A stretch of DNA of 64,000 bases from Adhaeribacter arboris (GCF_003023845.1 NZ_PYFT01000001.1:3534001-3598000); one strand, 5' to 3'. Shown: positions 25,334 to 35,340, counted from the stretch's first letter. Notes: generated from the letters alone by a model not told the origin. A program made the numbers and translations.

Positions 25334-28213
25334 ATGAATCGCAAGCTTACCTTGTTTTTGTTACTTTTAATTTCGTCTGTAACAGTTAAAGCGCAAATAA
25401 CAATCAATCAAACCATTACCCATGCTCAAAATCAAACCAAACTTTTATTGCAGCAAGTAGATCAGGCTCAAACTCCCGTCCAGCCCGATTTATTACTACC
25501 CCGTTCTCTTACCCCCACCAACGAATTAAAACTTATTCCCACCAAAGACTGGACTAGTGGCTTTTTTCCGGGCAATCTATGGTTTTTGTATGAACATACG
25601 CATGACCCTTATTGGCTAAACCAGGCTCAATCTTTTACTTCGCTGCTGGCTCCGGAGCAATTTAATACCGAAACCCACGATGTTGGTTTTAAGATATACA
25701 GCAGTTATGGGACGGGCTATCGTTTAACCCAAACGGCCTCATACCGTAATGTTATTATTCAGGCAGCTAAATCACTGGCTACTCGCTTTAACCCCAAGGT
25801 AGGCTGCATACAATCCTGGAATTCCTCCAATAAATGGCCTTTCCCGGTTATTATCGATAACATGATGAATCTGGAACTGCTTTTTGCCGCTACCCGCCTG
25901 ACCGGAGACTCTACTTTCTACCGCATTGCGGATAGCCATGCCAGCACTACGCTCAAGAATCATTTCCGGGCAGATTACAGCTCCTGGCACGTAGTAGATT
26001 ACGACCCTTTAACCGGGCAAGTTCGCCAGAAAAACACCCATCAGGGGTACAGTGACCAATCGGCCTGGGCCCGCGGCCAAGCCTGGGGATTATACGGTTA
26101 TACGATGTGCTACCGCGAAACCAAGAACCAAGCTTACTTAACTCAAGCGGAGAGAATTGCCTCTTTTATTTTAAATCATCCCCGTTTACCCGCCGACTTA
26201 GTACCCTATTGGGATTTTGATGCACCACTTATTCCGAATGAGCCCCGCGATGCTTCCGCCGCCGCAATAATGGCCTCGGCTCTTTACGAATTAAGTACCT
26301 ATAGTTCGCAAGGAACCGTTTATCGGGCCGCCGCAGATAAAATTTTAAGTAGTCTGGCAAATTTGTATGCCTCTCCGGCGGGGGAAAACCGGGGTTTTAT
26401 TCTGCAGCACAGTACTGGCCACAAACCCGCTCAAAGCGAGATGGATGTACCTTTAGTTTACGCGGATTATTACTACCTGGAAGCTTTACTGCGCAAGAAA
26501 GAAACGAATATTACCCCTCAATTAAGCGCTATCAGCAATCGAACTATAACTGCTGGCCAGAATTTAAGCTTTACCGCTACAACAACCGATGCTAATGCTA
26601 ACCAAGTTAAAACCTATTCTTTAGTAAATGCTCCCGCAGGAGCCACCATTGATCCGGTTACAGGAGCTTTTAGCTGGACACCTACCCAGGCGGGAACTTT
26701 TACATTTTTCGTGCAGGTAACCGATAATGGCTCGCCAATTTTATCGGATGTACAACCGGTTACGATTATTGTTACCCCTCTTCCAACTTATACTTTAACA
26801 GTAACTACCATAGGCAGCGGGACCGTAACAAAAAGCCCTAACCAGGCAAGCTACCCGAGTGGCAGTACGGTTACTTTAACCGCTACTCCTGCTTCAGGTT
26901 TTCAGTTTACCGGTTGGAGCAATGATGCAGCAGGAACTACAAATCCGCTCACGGTAAGCGTGACTGGCAATAAAACTATTGTGGCTCAATTTACAGCAGT
27001 GGCCGGTCAGCAAGTAGCCAGCTTTAATTTAATGAATGCCGAAACGAATCAGCCATTAGGCACCATTACGAACAATGCCGTTTTGAACCTGGCTAACTTA
27101 CCCGGCAACTTAAATATTCAGGCCATTACCAATCCTACTGCGGTAGGTAGCGTGGTATTTAACTTAAGCGGCTCGCAATCCACTACCAGAACCGAAACGG
27201 GTGCGCCGTACGCTTTATTCGGCGATGTGAACGGTAACTACAACAATTGGGTACCCACACCCGGAAATTACACCTTAAGAGCCACTCCTTATACCTTAGG
27301 CAGTGGGGGCGGTGGTGCTGGTACGCCCCTCACTATTAATTTCAGCGTAGTCGATCAAGCGCTTGCTCTGTATAGCCTGAATGTTTCGGCTACGAATGGT
27401 ACGGTAACAAAAAGCCCGAATCAAACCAGCTATGCTGCTGGTACCAATGTTCAATTAACGGCAAACCCGACAAATGGCTATAAATTTAGTAGCTGGAGCG
27501 GCGATGTTACTGGCACTAACAACCCGCTCCCGGTAAGTATGACCGGTAATAAAAATATTACGGCTAATTTTACCCCGGTAACAACTGACCAGCAATTAGC
27601 AAGTTTTACTTTGATGAATGCAAGTACCGACCAACCTATCCGAAATCTGGTTTCCGGCGATGTCATTGACGTGAGTATTTTGAAAAGTTTAAACATTCGG
27701 GCTAATACTAATCCTAGTACGGTAGGCAGCGTGGTATTTAATTTAAGTGGTACGCAATCCACTTCTAGAACCGAAACGGGTGCGCCGTATGCTTTGTTCG
27801 GCGATTCGGGTGGCAATTATAATAGCTGGACGCCCACATCCGGAAATTATACCCTTACGGCAACGCCTTACTCGGCAGCTAGCGGCGGGGGTACGGCTGG
27901 TATCCCGTTAACCATTCAATTCAGCGTGATAAGTGGTGCGGCTTCTAGTGCTCTTTCGCAGGTAACCGCTTATCCTACTCCTACCAGCAACGGACACATT
28001 CAGGTAAACCAGAAAGCTCTGTGGGAAGGTAAAATAAGGTACATTCTTCGATCAGCAACGGGTAATCAAATATATACTGGCGAAATCAACTTAACGGAAC
28101 CGACCAATACCTTAAAATTTGATTTTTCAGGTCAAATGGCGGCGAGTGGGGTTTATTATCTACAACTTGTAGCAGATAGGCAAAAAAGTAGTCTGGTATT
28201 AATGCGGCTATAG
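25334..28213 (+). CDS. Secreted multidomain GH88 unsaturated glucuronyl hydrolase with T9SS sorting domain
   Basis: The 959-residue protein has a signal peptide ending VKAQ. Residues about 25-395 are a GH88 (alpha/alpha)6 barrel that hydrates and cleaves unsaturated uronic acids at the ends of lyase products. The two catalytic Asp are D116 (THDVGFK) and D175 (IIDNMMNLE). An Ig-like putative domain follows (about 400-480; LSAISNRTITAGQNLSFTAT). Then two copies of a roughly 190-residue module come in tandem, each made of a bacterial beta-repeat (GTVTKSPNQ...GSTVTLTATPASGF) and a domain with SVVFNLSG and RTETGAPYALFGD. The last 85 residues are a T9SS type A C-terminal domain. It is therefore exported across the outer membrane and anchored or released at the surface. 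Confidence 0.9.
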   Translation: MNRKLTLFLLLLISSVTVKAQITINQTITHAQNQTKLLLQQVDQAQTPVQPDLLLPRSLTPTNELKLIPTKDWTSGFFPGNLWFLYEHTHDPYWLNQAQSFTSLLAPEQFNTETHDVGFKIYSSYGTGYRLTQTASYRNVIIQAAKSLATRFNPKVGCIQSWNSSNKWPFPVIIDNMMNLELLFAATRLTGDSTFYRIADSHASTTLKNHFRADYSSWHVVDYDPLTGQVRQKNTHQGYSDQSAWARGQAWGLYGYTMCYRETKNQAYLTQAERIASFILNHPRLPADLVPYWDFDAPLIPNEPRDASAAAIMASALYELSTYSSQGTVYRAAADKILSSLANLYASPAGENRGFILQHSTGHKPAQSEMDVPLVYADYYYLEALLRKKETNITPQLSAISNRTITAGQNLSFTATTTDANANQVKTYSLVNAPAGATIDPVTGAFSWTPTQAGTFTFFVQVTDNGSPILSDVQPVTIIVTPLPTYTLTVTTIGSGTVTKSPNQASYPSGSTVTLTATPASGFQFTGWSNDAAGTTNPLTVSVTGNKTIVAQFTAVAGQQVASFNLMNAETNQPLGTITNNAVLNLANLPGNLNIQAITNPTAVGSVVFNLSGSQSTTRTETGAPYALFGDVNGNYNNWVPTPGNYTLRATPYTLGSGGGGAGTPLTINFSVVDQALALYSLNVSATNGTVTKSPNQTSYAAGTNVQLTANPTNGYKFSSWSGDVTGTNNPLPVSMTGNKNITANFTPVTTDQQLASFTLMNASTDQPIRNLVSGDVIDVSILKSLNIRANTNPSTVGSVVFNLSGTQSTSRTETGAPYALFGDSGGNYNSWTPTSGNYTLTATPYSAASGGGTAGIPLTIQFSVISGAASSALSQVTAYPTPTSNGHIQVNQKALWEGKIRYILRSATGNQIYTGEINLTEPTNTLKFDFSGQMAASGVYYLQLVADRQKSSLVLMRL
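26787..27936 (+). repeat. Tandem duplication of a 579-bp module inside the GH88 gene
   Basis: Matching segments such as AGCGTGGTATTTAA (27149 and 27728) and ACGGGTGCGCCGTA lie 579 bp apart, giving two modules of 193 codons. Nucleotide similarity is high in the GAPYALFGD region, so the duplication is fairly recent or kept similar by recombination. Confidence 0.75.
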
Positions 28214-28338
28214 CTATAGTAGCAGAACGCTTCTCATGGCACTATAAAAGGCTAGCCTGTAATCCTTATCATTAATTTAGGAATTAAGAAAGAATAATAC
28301 GCTGCTTACTTTTTACTGGGTGCCTTTCTGGCTAATTT

Positions 28339-29394
28339 TTAAAATACGGGGGCTTCTTGCGGGGTAACGGTTGGCTGCCCGGTTTCTATAACGGGCCAGT
28401 TACGTTGCCATTTAATTTTATCGAGCAGCATTACTCTGCCGGTCTTCGGGTTATCTTTTCTGAACCCGTGATACAGCATCCAGGTTTGGCCAATTTTATC
28501 CTGAATAATATCGCCATTATGCCCGGGCCCCACAAAGCCTATAGAACCGGTATTTTTTTGCAGCAACCGGGTACCGCCATTATCCAGCAGTGACTTGCCT
28601 TTTTTATCCTGGTAAGGTCCTTTAAATTTTTTAGCGCGGCCTACTTTTACTTCGTAGGTACTTTTTTCGCCTTCGCAGCAGGTGCCCGTTGAGCCTAAAT
28701 AGTAATAAAATTTACCTTTTTTATAAATAAGCGAGCCTTCGTAAGCGGCACCCGCCAACTGAAATTTTTCGCCTACTATCTTAGTGCCCTCTTCGGATAG
28801 CTGAACCCCATAAATCCCGTGAAAGCTGCCCCAAATTAAATAGGGAACACCTTTATCTTCGAAGAAAAAAGCATCAATAGAATTATCTACTCCTATCTCC
28901 TTACTTAAAAATAATTTACCATAATCAGTGAAAGGTCCTTCGGGTTTGTCGGCTACCGCTACCCCAATTCCGGGATTCGGATCGCCCCAGGTAGAAAAAG
29001 AATAATACAGGAAATACTTGCCTTTAAAATAAACGGCATCCGGAGCCCAGATTCCGCCTTGCTCTTTCCAATCTGGTTTTTTAGCTAAGGCCGGGCCAAC
29101 TACTTCCCAGTGTATTAAATCTTTAGAACGCAGAATGGGAATGACAAAAGGCCCTCCCAAATTATCTCTGCGCCAATCAGCTTGGGTAGAGTAAGCATAG
29201 TAATACCCATCTGTTGCCTGCACTAAATTGGGATCGGGAAAATCGTGATTAAAAACCGGGTTCTGGTAAGTTGCTTTTGGATTAGCGTTGGTAGCCGCTC
29301 CAGACTGCGCGCAAATTACTTCCGGCTTTAATAAAAAGCCTAAAATAAAGGCAACCAGTAAAAGCAAAGATTTAAAGAATAACGAATGCTGCAT
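28339..29394 (-). CDS. Secreted GH43-family glycosidase
   Basis: The 351-residue protein has a signal peptide (LLLLVAFILGFLL...CAQ) and a five-blade GH43 propeller. The catalytic base region is NHDFPDPNLV (D54 likely). The transition-state Asp is in SIDAFFFEDKG and the acid is probably the Glu of AAYEGSLIYK. GGIWAPDAVY and GFVGPGHNGDI are also typical. GH43 enzymes cleave arabinose or xylose side chains, and the GxGHNGD motif resembles arabinan-active members. A second GH43 gene lies 56 nt upstream on the same strand, so the two are probably co-transcribed. The substrate is an inference from the family only. Confidence 0.9.
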   Translation of the reverse strand: MQHSLFFKSLLLLVAFILGFLLKPEVICAQSGAATNANPKATYQNPVFNHDFPDPNLVQATDGYYYAYSTQADWRRDNLGGPFVIPILRSKDLIHWEVVGPALAKKPDWKEQGGIWAPDAVYFKGKYFLYYSFSTWGDPNPGIGVAVADKPEGPFTDYGKLFLSKEIGVDNSIDAFFFEDKGVPYLIWGSFHGIYGVQLSEEGTKIVGEKFQLAGAAYEGSLIYKKGKFYYYLGSTGTCCEGEKSTYEVKVGRAKKFKGPYQDKKGKSLLDNGGTRLLQKNTGSIGFVGPGHNGDIIQDKIGQTWMLYHGFRKDNPKTGRVMLLDKIKWQRNWPVIETGQPTVTPQEAPVF

Positions 29395-29450
29395 AGGAAA
29401 AGAGTTTTTACTTTTTATTCATACCATACCAGAAACCGTTTGGTAGCTTT

Positions 29451-30482
29451 TTACTCACCGGATGGTTTTGCGATGGGCGTGGCGGTAGACAAAGGAGTCC
29501 CAAAATTAGGCGTACCATCGGTTTTCCAGGTAAATTTCTGAATGCGGGTACTGCGGCCGCTGCACTCGCCATTAGCCACTGATTTGGCATGATATACAAT
29601 CCAGTCTTCTTTCCCGTCCGGCGATTTCGTGAAGCTGTTATGGCCTGGGCCGAATACGTTGTTTTCTTTGGAGGCTTTAAAAACCGGCTCTGGAGATTTC
29701 TGCCAGGCAGTTTTGGATAATAAATCTCTATTATCGGTAGCAGTAAGCATGCCCAAAGCATAGTTATCATCCCAGCAAGCGCTAGCCGAATAAATAATGT
29801 GGATGGCACCTTTCTTCCCTTTTAAAAACTGTGGGCCTTCCAGAATTTCGCGTTCCTTAAACTTTTCCCAGTTAAAAGTGGGTTTGGCAATTTCTACCTG
29901 CTTTTCACTGATAGTCCAGGGATTTTTCATTCCAGCAATAAACAAACGGCTCTGTGGCCCTACGTACGCTGAGTACATAAAATATCTTTTGCCGCGGTGC
30001 TCAAACACCGAGCCATCTAAGCCAGAATAGGTGGTGTTTACTTTGCCTTTATCTAACCAGGTGCCCGCTAAGGGATCTTTCGCCGCATTTTCTAATACAA
30101 ATACATAACGCGTTTTATCGCCCGGATTTTCCTTGTCGGTGGCAGTATAATAAATGTACCACTTCCCATCTAAGAAATGAATTTCCGGAGCCCATATATC
30201 CCGGCTATTTGGCCCGGAGGCAGGTGGTGTCCAGACAATTTTAGGACTAGCCTGTTTAATTCCGCTTAGGGTTTTGGATTTCCAAATAGAGAGTTTATTT
30301 CCTCCCGTCGACATAAAGTAATAATTGCCATCAGTATGCTTATAAACCCAGGGGTCGGGCCCTTCCACCACCAGTGGGTTAATAAACGTTTTTTCCTGAG
30401 CGAAAGCAGTTATAACGCTAAACTGCCCCCCAAGAATTACCTGAAGCAAGAAAAGGAAGCTTACTTTATTCAAGTTTTTCAT
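29451..30482 (-). CDS. Secreted GH43-family glycosidase
   Basis: The 343-residue protein has a signal peptide ending TAFAQ. The GH43 base is D43 in EGPDPWVYKHTDGNYYFMST; the middle Asp is in YSGLDGSVFE and the acid Glu in ILEGPQFLKG. DIWAPEIHFLDGKWYIYYTA and VFGPGHNSFTKSPDG are family landmarks. The set matches the alpha-L-arabinofuranosidase/xylosidase side of GH43 rather than endo-arabinanase. It is the upstream gene of the GH43 pair. With the GH88 gene downstream in convergent orientation it forms a small glycan-degradation block. Confidence 0.9.
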   Translation of the reverse strand: MKNLNKVSFLFLLQVILGGQFSVITAFAQEKTFINPLVVEGPDPWVYKHTDGNYYFMSTGGNKLSIWKSKTLSGIKQASPKIVWTPPASGPNSRDIWAPEIHFLDGKWYIYYTATDKENPGDKTRYVFVLENAAKDPLAGTWLDKGKVNTTYSGLDGSVFEHRGKRYFMYSAYVGPQSRLFIAGMKNPWTISEKQVEIAKPTFNWEKFKEREILEGPQFLKGKKGAIHIIYSASACWDDNYALGMLTATDNRDLLSKTAWQKSPEPVFKASKENNVFGPGHNSFTKSPDGKEDWIVYHAKSVANGECSGRSTRIQKFTWKTDGTPNFGTPLSTATPIAKPSGE

Positions 30483-30641
30483 GTATGAGATGTAGAATTT
30501 TCGGGTAAATCAAGGATAAGACAGTAAACTTACACTTGCTTCTCGCTCATCCTAATTACTTTCATTAATCTTATGAATGCTGTAAAAAAGTTTTTATACT
30601 TTCTACCGGCTTTATTTTAAAACTTATTACAGATTAGTTTA

Positions 30642-31370
30642 TTAATTTAAATTCAGGTACAGGAAAGCTGCTACACAAGCTCCTAACACAGGGCCGGCAA
30701 TTGGAACCCAGGCATAACGCCAGTCGCTGTGGCATTTATTTTTAATGGGAACAAGCGCGTGCACAATACGAGGGCCTAAATCACGGGCCGGATTAATGGC
30801 GTAACCCGTAGGTCCGCCCAAACTTAAGCCAATGCCCCAAACTAGAAAAGCAACTGGAATAGCTCCTAAAGACCCCATGCCAATGGGTGTTTTTTCCGGC
30901 CCTAGTTCGGGATTAGTTACGTAAAAAATCACAAAAATTAAAACAAAAGTACCCACTGCTTCGCTGAAAAGATTGGCCCACGGATGTCGGAAAGCCGGAC
31001 TGGTACTAAATACGGCGAGTTGCAGCAAGGGATCTTCGGTATCATCAAAGTGCCTTTTGTAGAGCAGCCACACCAGCAAAGCTCCTAGCATAGCGCCCAA
31101 TAGCTGCGCCAGCATAAATAAACCTACCTGATCCCAGCTAAACTTACCGGCAATAGCCAAAGCTAGCGTAACCACCGGGTTTAAATGAGCACCACTATAC
31201 GGGGCCGACACCACCACGCCGGTGAAAACTGCTAAAGCCCAGCCAGTTGTAATTACCAGCCATCCACTGTTGTATCCCTTGGTACCTTTTAATAATACGT
31301 TGGCCACTACGCCATCACCTAATAAAATCACAAACATGGTTCCGATTAATTCCGCCGTAAATGGGGTCAT
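30642..31370 (-). CDS. glpF: Glycerol uptake facilitator (aquaglyceroporin)
   Basis: The 242-residue MIP channel has six membrane segments and two half-helices. The NPA motifs are altered to NPV in the first (HLNPVVTLALA) and kept as NPARD in the second (GYAINPARDLGPRIVHAL). The Asp after NPAR is typical of glycerol-conducting members. It passes glycerol through the inner membrane for phosphorylation by the glycerol kinase encoded nearby on the same strand. About 450 nt that include a small hypothetical membrane ORF separate the two, so they may not share one transcript. Confidence 0.92.
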   Translation of the reverse strand: MTPFTAELIGTMFVILLGDGVVANVLLKGTKGYNSGWLVITTGWALAVFTGVVVSAPYSGAHLNPVVTLALAIAGKFSWDQVGLFMLAQLLGAMLGALLVWLLYKRHFDDTEDPLLQLAVFSTSPAFRHPWANLFSEAVGTFVLIFVIFYVTNPELGPEKTPIGMGSLGAIPVAFLVWGIGLSLGGPTGYAINPARDLGPRIVHALVPIKNKCHSDWRYAWVPIAGPVLGACVAAFLYLNLN

Positions 31371-31523
31371 GCTATTTTGTTTTGGGGTATAAAATCTTCT
31401 TGTTAAATTATTATGGTTTAGTTTTTATTCACGGACATTATTTTTCACTATCTCACTTCAATAATGTTTCTATTTCTGATTTTCATACTGATTATTGTGA
31501 GTTCTATAATATTTTTTATAGGT

Positions 31524-31745
31524 TCAGTTGTAAAAGATAAATGTTGAAAATAGCAGGATTACAAGTGCGATGAAAACTAAGAACATTTTTGTATTTAGCA
31601 TCTTCATCGACCAGAATATCAAACTTAAAAGCAAAGCGCTTAAGTGGATCAGGAAGATTCCGATACCTAAAATACCGAGTGATTCTCTCTGACCAGAAAA
31701 TCGTATGGTAATCAATCCTAAAGCTAAGAAAACGATGATCGACAA
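31524..31745 (-). CDS. Hypothetical small membrane protein
   Basis: The open frame encodes about 73 residues with two or three hydrophobic segments (SIIVFLALGLITIRF, LGIGIFLIHLSALLLSLIFW, FLVFIALVILLFSTFIF). The only start in that part is TTG at 31745. The frame stays open eight more codons (reading KFKNKIGIV), which would be a natural N-terminus but lacks a start codon. It lies between glpF and glpK on the same strand. It could be a real small membrane protein or a decayed one. I do not recognise a family. Confidence 0.4.
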   Translation of the reverse strand: MSIIVFLALGLITIRFSGQRESLGILGIGIFLIHLSALLLSLIFWSMKMLNTKMFLVFIALVILLFSTFIFYN

Positions 31746-31827
31746 GACAATACCTATTTTATTTTTAAATTTCCTCTAGACTTATTTGCTAGAAAATGCA
31801 AGCAAGTACTCATAAGCTTCGGAAACT

Positions 31828-33339
31828 TTAAAAATGGCCGTCATGGCCATCGTCTTCGGCCCAGGCTTTCGCTGCTTTAATGGCTCGGTTCCAACCTTTT
31901 ACAAGCTCAGTAGAATAAAAACCTGGTGCCGGGTCAAAGCGCCGCTCTACTTGCCATTGTTGCTGAATATCGTTTATGCCCGCCCAAAAGCCAACCGCCA
32001 GCCCAGCCAGGTAAGCCGCTCCACTGGCAGTTACTTCGGTAATTTCGGGGCGAACTACCTGCGCTCCTAAAATATCTGCCTGAAACTGCATCAGTAAATT
32101 ATTAACCGTGGCCCCGCCATCTACGCGTAATTCGGAGATTTTTACACTAGCATCGGCCTCCATAGCTTTTAATACTTCGCGGGTTTGAAAAGCAATGCTT
32201 TCCAGAGCCGCCCGGGCCAGGTGGGCCGACGTGGTACCGCGCGTCACCCCAACGATAGTGCCGCGTGCGTGTTGATTCCAGTGAGGAGCCCCCAAACCGG
32301 CAAAAGCCGGAACCATGTACACACCTTCACTATTTGGTACAGTACTGGCTAAATCCTCCACTTCCGCCGAAGTAGAAATAAGGCCCAATCCATCGCGCAA
32401 CCATTGCACTACCGCCCCAGCAATAAAAATACTACCTTCTAAAGCATAATTTACCTGCCCGTTAATTTTCCAGGCAATGGTGGTAACCAATTTATGCGTA
32501 GAAATAATCGGTTTGGCGCCAATATTCATGAGCATAAAACAACCGGTGCCGTAAGTATTTTTAACCATACCGGGTTGCGTACACATTTGGCCAAATAATG
32601 CCGCTTGTTGGTCGCCGGCAATTCCGGCAATCGGAATACGGGTAGCAAACATAGCCGCACTGGTCTCGCCTACTACTTCGCTCGACGATTTTACTTCGGG
32701 CAACATACTGGCGGGTATTTGAAATAAATCTAGTAGCTCTTCGTCCCAGGAAAGCGTATGAATATTATACAAAAGGGTACGCGAGGCATTAGTTACATCT
32801 GTTACGTGTACCTGACGGCCCGTCATGTTCCAGATTAACCAGGAATCGATGGTACCAAATGCCAACTGACCCGCATCTGCTTTTTCGCGGGCACCGGGCA
32901 CATTGGCCAGAATCCAATAAATTTTAGTAGCCGAAAAATAAGCATCAATCACCAGTCCGGTTTTTTGCCGGATCAATTCTTCGTAACCCCGTAATTTTAG
33001 GTCGTCGCAAAATTCTGCTGTGCGCCGATCCTGCCAGACAATGGCATTGTACAGTACTTTACCGGTTTGGCGGTCCCAAACCACCGTGGTCTCCCGTTGG
33101 TTGGTAATACCGATAGCGGCAATATTCGCAGCCTGTAAACCAGCTTTTGAAATGGCTTCGGCAGCTACTCCCACCTGCGTCGACCATATTTCACTAGGGT
33201 CGTGCTCTACCCAACCAGGCTGGGGATAAATCTGATTGAACTCTTTTTGGGCGAGAGATATAATGCGACCCTGCCGACTAAATACAATGGCGCGAGAACT
33301 GGTAGTACCTTGGTCAAAGGCTAAAATAAATTCTTTCAT
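31828..33339 (-). CDS. glpK: Glycerol kinase
   Basis: The 503-residue FGGY kinase makes glycerol 3-phosphate from glycerol and ATP in the cytosol. The N-terminal phosphate loop is [19 protein letters not shown]. Other landmarks are [31 protein letters not shown], the [13 protein letters not shown] motif and [17 protein letters not shown], all typical of GlpK. Length is normal. It pairs with glpF for glycerol use. A heptamer repeat begins 21 nt upstream of the start codon, in the region where the promoter should be. The C-terminus ends in a short Asp/His tail, DDGHDGHF. Confidence 0.97.
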   Translation of the reverse strand: MKEFILAFDQGTTSSRAIVFSRQGRIISLAQKEFNQIYPQPGWVEHDPSEIWSTQVGVAAEAISKAGLQAANIAAIGITNQRETTVVWDRQTGKVLYNAIVWQDRRTAEFCDDLKLRGYEELIRQKTGLVIDAYFSATKIYWILANVPGAREKADAGQLAFGTIDSWLIWNMTGRQVHVTDVTNASRTLLYNIHTLSWDEELLDLFQIPASMLPEVKSSSEVVGETSAAMFATRIPIAGIAGDQQAALFGQMCTQPGMVKNTYGTGCFMLMNIGAKPIISTHKLVTTIAWKINGQVNYALEGSIFIAGAVVQWLRDGLGLISTSAEVEDLASTVPNSEGVYMVPAFAGLGAPHWNQHARGTIVGVTRGTTSAHLARAALESIAFQTREVLKAMEADASVKISELRVDGGATVNNLLMQFQADILGAQVVRPEITEVTASGAAYLAGLAVGFWAGINDIQQQWQVERRFDPAPGFYSTELVKGWNRAIKAAKAWAEDDGHDGHF

Positions 33340-33360
33340 AAAAAGTGTTATAGCATTAAA

Positions 33361-33409
33361 GACACAAGTATCAAGATGTTAGACATAAGACTTAATGCAT
33401 AAGAAAAAC
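33361..33409 (+). repeat. Heptamer-phased repeat upstream of glpK
   Basis: Seven consecutive 7-mers read GACACAA GTATCAA, GATGTTA GACATAA, GACTTAA TGCATAA and GAAAAAC. The first part is identical over 18 bp to the element after proS (18649-18666). The repeat starts 21 nt from the glpK start codon. Confidence 0.75.
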
Positions 33410-33491
33410 TTGATTCCAAACCTTTATCAAATATTCTTTTAATTCATTAGCCACCTAAACAGAAGCGTAGCTTTTTACTAAAAGTCTATGT

Positions 33492-34475
33492 TTATTCCAT
33501 TACTTCCATTGAATTCAATTCCGGACCACCCCCGTGATTTCCCGATCCAGCCGCAATAAATATTTTACCCTGGTAAATTATTGCTTGCGTGCCATGTCGG
33601 CCCGTTTGCATAGGAGTTAATTTTTGCCAGGTATTTGTTTTCACATCAAAAGCTTCCGTTTCGTTGTGCGATACTTGCTGTGGGCTTTCGCCACCAATAA
33701 TGACCACCTTACTGCCCAAAGGAACGGCGGTACAACCAGCTCGCTGTGTCGGAATATGTTGCGATGCGGGAGCAGTACGCCACTTATTCGTTTTAAAATC
33801 AAAAACATCTACCTGGGCAATTGTTGTATTCAGTACCGAATCAACTCGAGCCGTAGAGCGACGGCCCCCAGCAACGACTAACTGGTTATCGGCTACGGCT
33901 ATTGAAACGTGGTCGCGGGTGCGAGGGGCATCAGGCAACTTTCGCCAGGTATTGGTAGCGGGATTGTATTCATCGAACCAGCTTACCTGCCCATCCCAAT
34001 GACCATCGGTAATGCCGCATACCACGTAAATCTTGTTCTGGTACACGGTTACCCCGGCCGAACCGCGCCGCCGGTCCGCCGGAATTTCGGGTCCTTCGCG
34101 CCAGGCATCTTGCTTGGGATTGTAGATATAAATGCGGGGAATGGGGGTTTCGTGCGGATAGCCCCCAGTAAAAGCGCCTACTACATAGATTTCGTCTTTA
34201 AAAGTTACTGCCTGAAAATGGCTCATCTCCAAGGGTGGGGCGGCTCGTTTTTCCCACCGGTTAGTTTTGGTATCGTATCGCTCTACGGGTTTTATCTGCC
34301 TGCCACCCAGCAGGTAAAAGGAATCACCCACACGGGCAAAGGCGTTTTCGTGCCGGGGCAAAGGCAAGTTTTCGGGGGTAACTGCTTTCCAGGTCGCCAG
34401 TATTTTGCCGTAAAAGCTAAAGCAGACCAGACTGATAAGCAATAATCCGGAAACCACGGTAATTTTCTTTTTCAT
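33492..34475 (-). CDS. Kelch-repeat protein, membrane-anchored or secreted
   Basis: The 327-residue protein starts at ATG 34475; a longer frame adds 78 residues without family features ahead of the signal and is rejected. The N-terminal segment ITVVSGLLLISLVCFSFYG is a signal peptide or anchor. Five or six Kelch motifs follow (FYLLGGRQIKPVERYDTKTN, IYVVGAFTGG, IYVVCGITDG, LVVAGGRRS, VVIIGGE, IFIAAGSGNHGG), enough for one beta-propeller. Kelch propellers bind proteins or sugars; some bacterial ones are sialic-acid mutarotases (NanM), but no nan genes are nearby. The function is open. Confidence 0.85.
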   Translation of the reverse strand: MKKKITVVSGLLLISLVCFSFYGKILATWKAVTPENLPLPRHENAFARVGDSFYLLGGRQIKPVERYDTKTNRWEKRAAPPLEMSHFQAVTFKDEIYVVGAFTGGYPHETPIPRIYIYNPKQDAWREGPEIPADRRRGSAGVTVYQNKIYVVCGITDGHWDGQVSWFDEYNPATNTWRKLPDAPRTRDHVSIAVADNQLVVAGGRRSTARVDSVLNTTIAQVDVFDFKTNKWRTAPASQHIPTQRAGCTAVPLGSKVVIIGGESPQQVSHNETEAFDVKTNTWQKLTPMQTGRHGTQAIIYQGKIFIAAGSGNHGGGPELNSMEVME

Positions 34476-35259
34476 AGGAATAAGGCTGAGCCAATTAGTC
34501 AAACAGTTGTTAGAATTTATTTCAGAAAAATGAATAAAAATATTGGAAAAGCATAATGTAAATAGAAATTGATGAAAATATTTTGGAGTAGAAGCTGAAA
34601 GTATCAAAAGCAAGCCGAAGAAGGATTTTGCAGGAACACAAGCATTATGCCTTAGAATCCGCTTACGGATAAATAGATTATCAGCATTTATAAAAAGAGG
34701 ATCTAGCACTCGTTACACAATGCCATTTATAGCTGGATACTCCCAGTGTAATTCCGAAGCACCGCTATCGAATCACGCTGCATCTGAATTTTCATCTTCG
34801 GGCAAATGCTGGGGCAGGAAGAAAAAAAGAAGACGCCTACATAAATTTTTTGGGCAAAAGTTAGATCCGTAACTTGCTGATTATCCTGGTTAATAAAACT
34901 AAAAGCAATGTAGAATCGCCGGGGTAGCCTTGTCTAACACGCTTGTTACAACTTATAACAGGTAAGTAACTTGTTGAAAAAAGCTGCTTTAAAGCATTTA
35001 GAGGCATTTTTTATCGGTAACATTTTAAACATGCTCCTTACTGTGGGGCACAAACAGACAACCAAGCCTGCTTGCATAAGGGATTAAAAAGCAATAGGTC
35101 TGAAATGAAAAATCCCTTATAAAGAGGGGCTGGCAAGTATTTTAATAATTTACCTGGCGCGCTGTTCGGGCCAAGTGCATATTATTTAACAAACCTCTGG
35201 TCAGGCAAACTCCTATATCCTTAACCGGAACAAGCAAGCTTTCTAACACCAATCAGAAT
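34476..35259. other. Long non-coding region
   Basis: This is most of the longest gene-free stretch of the window, lying between the Kelch gene and DUF2167, both on the - strand. I see no intact gene. It contains a TTACAAC TTATAAC fragment of the heptamer type near 34945-34976 and a weak TCCC/GGGG hairpin near 35110-35130. It may hold decayed coding sequence. Confidence 0.45.
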
Positions 35260-35284
35260 GTACAAGGTAACAAGTGCGAACAGG
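35260..35284 (+). repeat. Heptamer-phased repeat (short)
   Basis: The 7-mers GTACAAG GTAACAA GTGCGAA CAGG match the GTANCAA consensus seen at 6404, 18643 and 33361. Confidence 0.55.
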
Positions 35285-35340
35285 TTTTATTATTTTGTGT
35301 ATGATAGTTAAAACAAACATTAAGAATTTTGTGCAAAAAA

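Noticed and set aside
29408-29809. 133-codon frame on the - strand
   Set aside because: It overlaps the 3' half of a GH43 gene with intact catalytic motifs and has no features of its own.
33589-34445. Overlapping + strand frames of 137 and 178 codons opposite the Kelch gene
   Set aside because: They are antisense shadows; the Kelch motifs are unmistakable on the - strand.
34476-34709. 78-residue N-terminal extension of the Kelch protein
   Set aside because: The extension is AT-rich leader sequence ahead of a typical signal peptide that begins MKKK.
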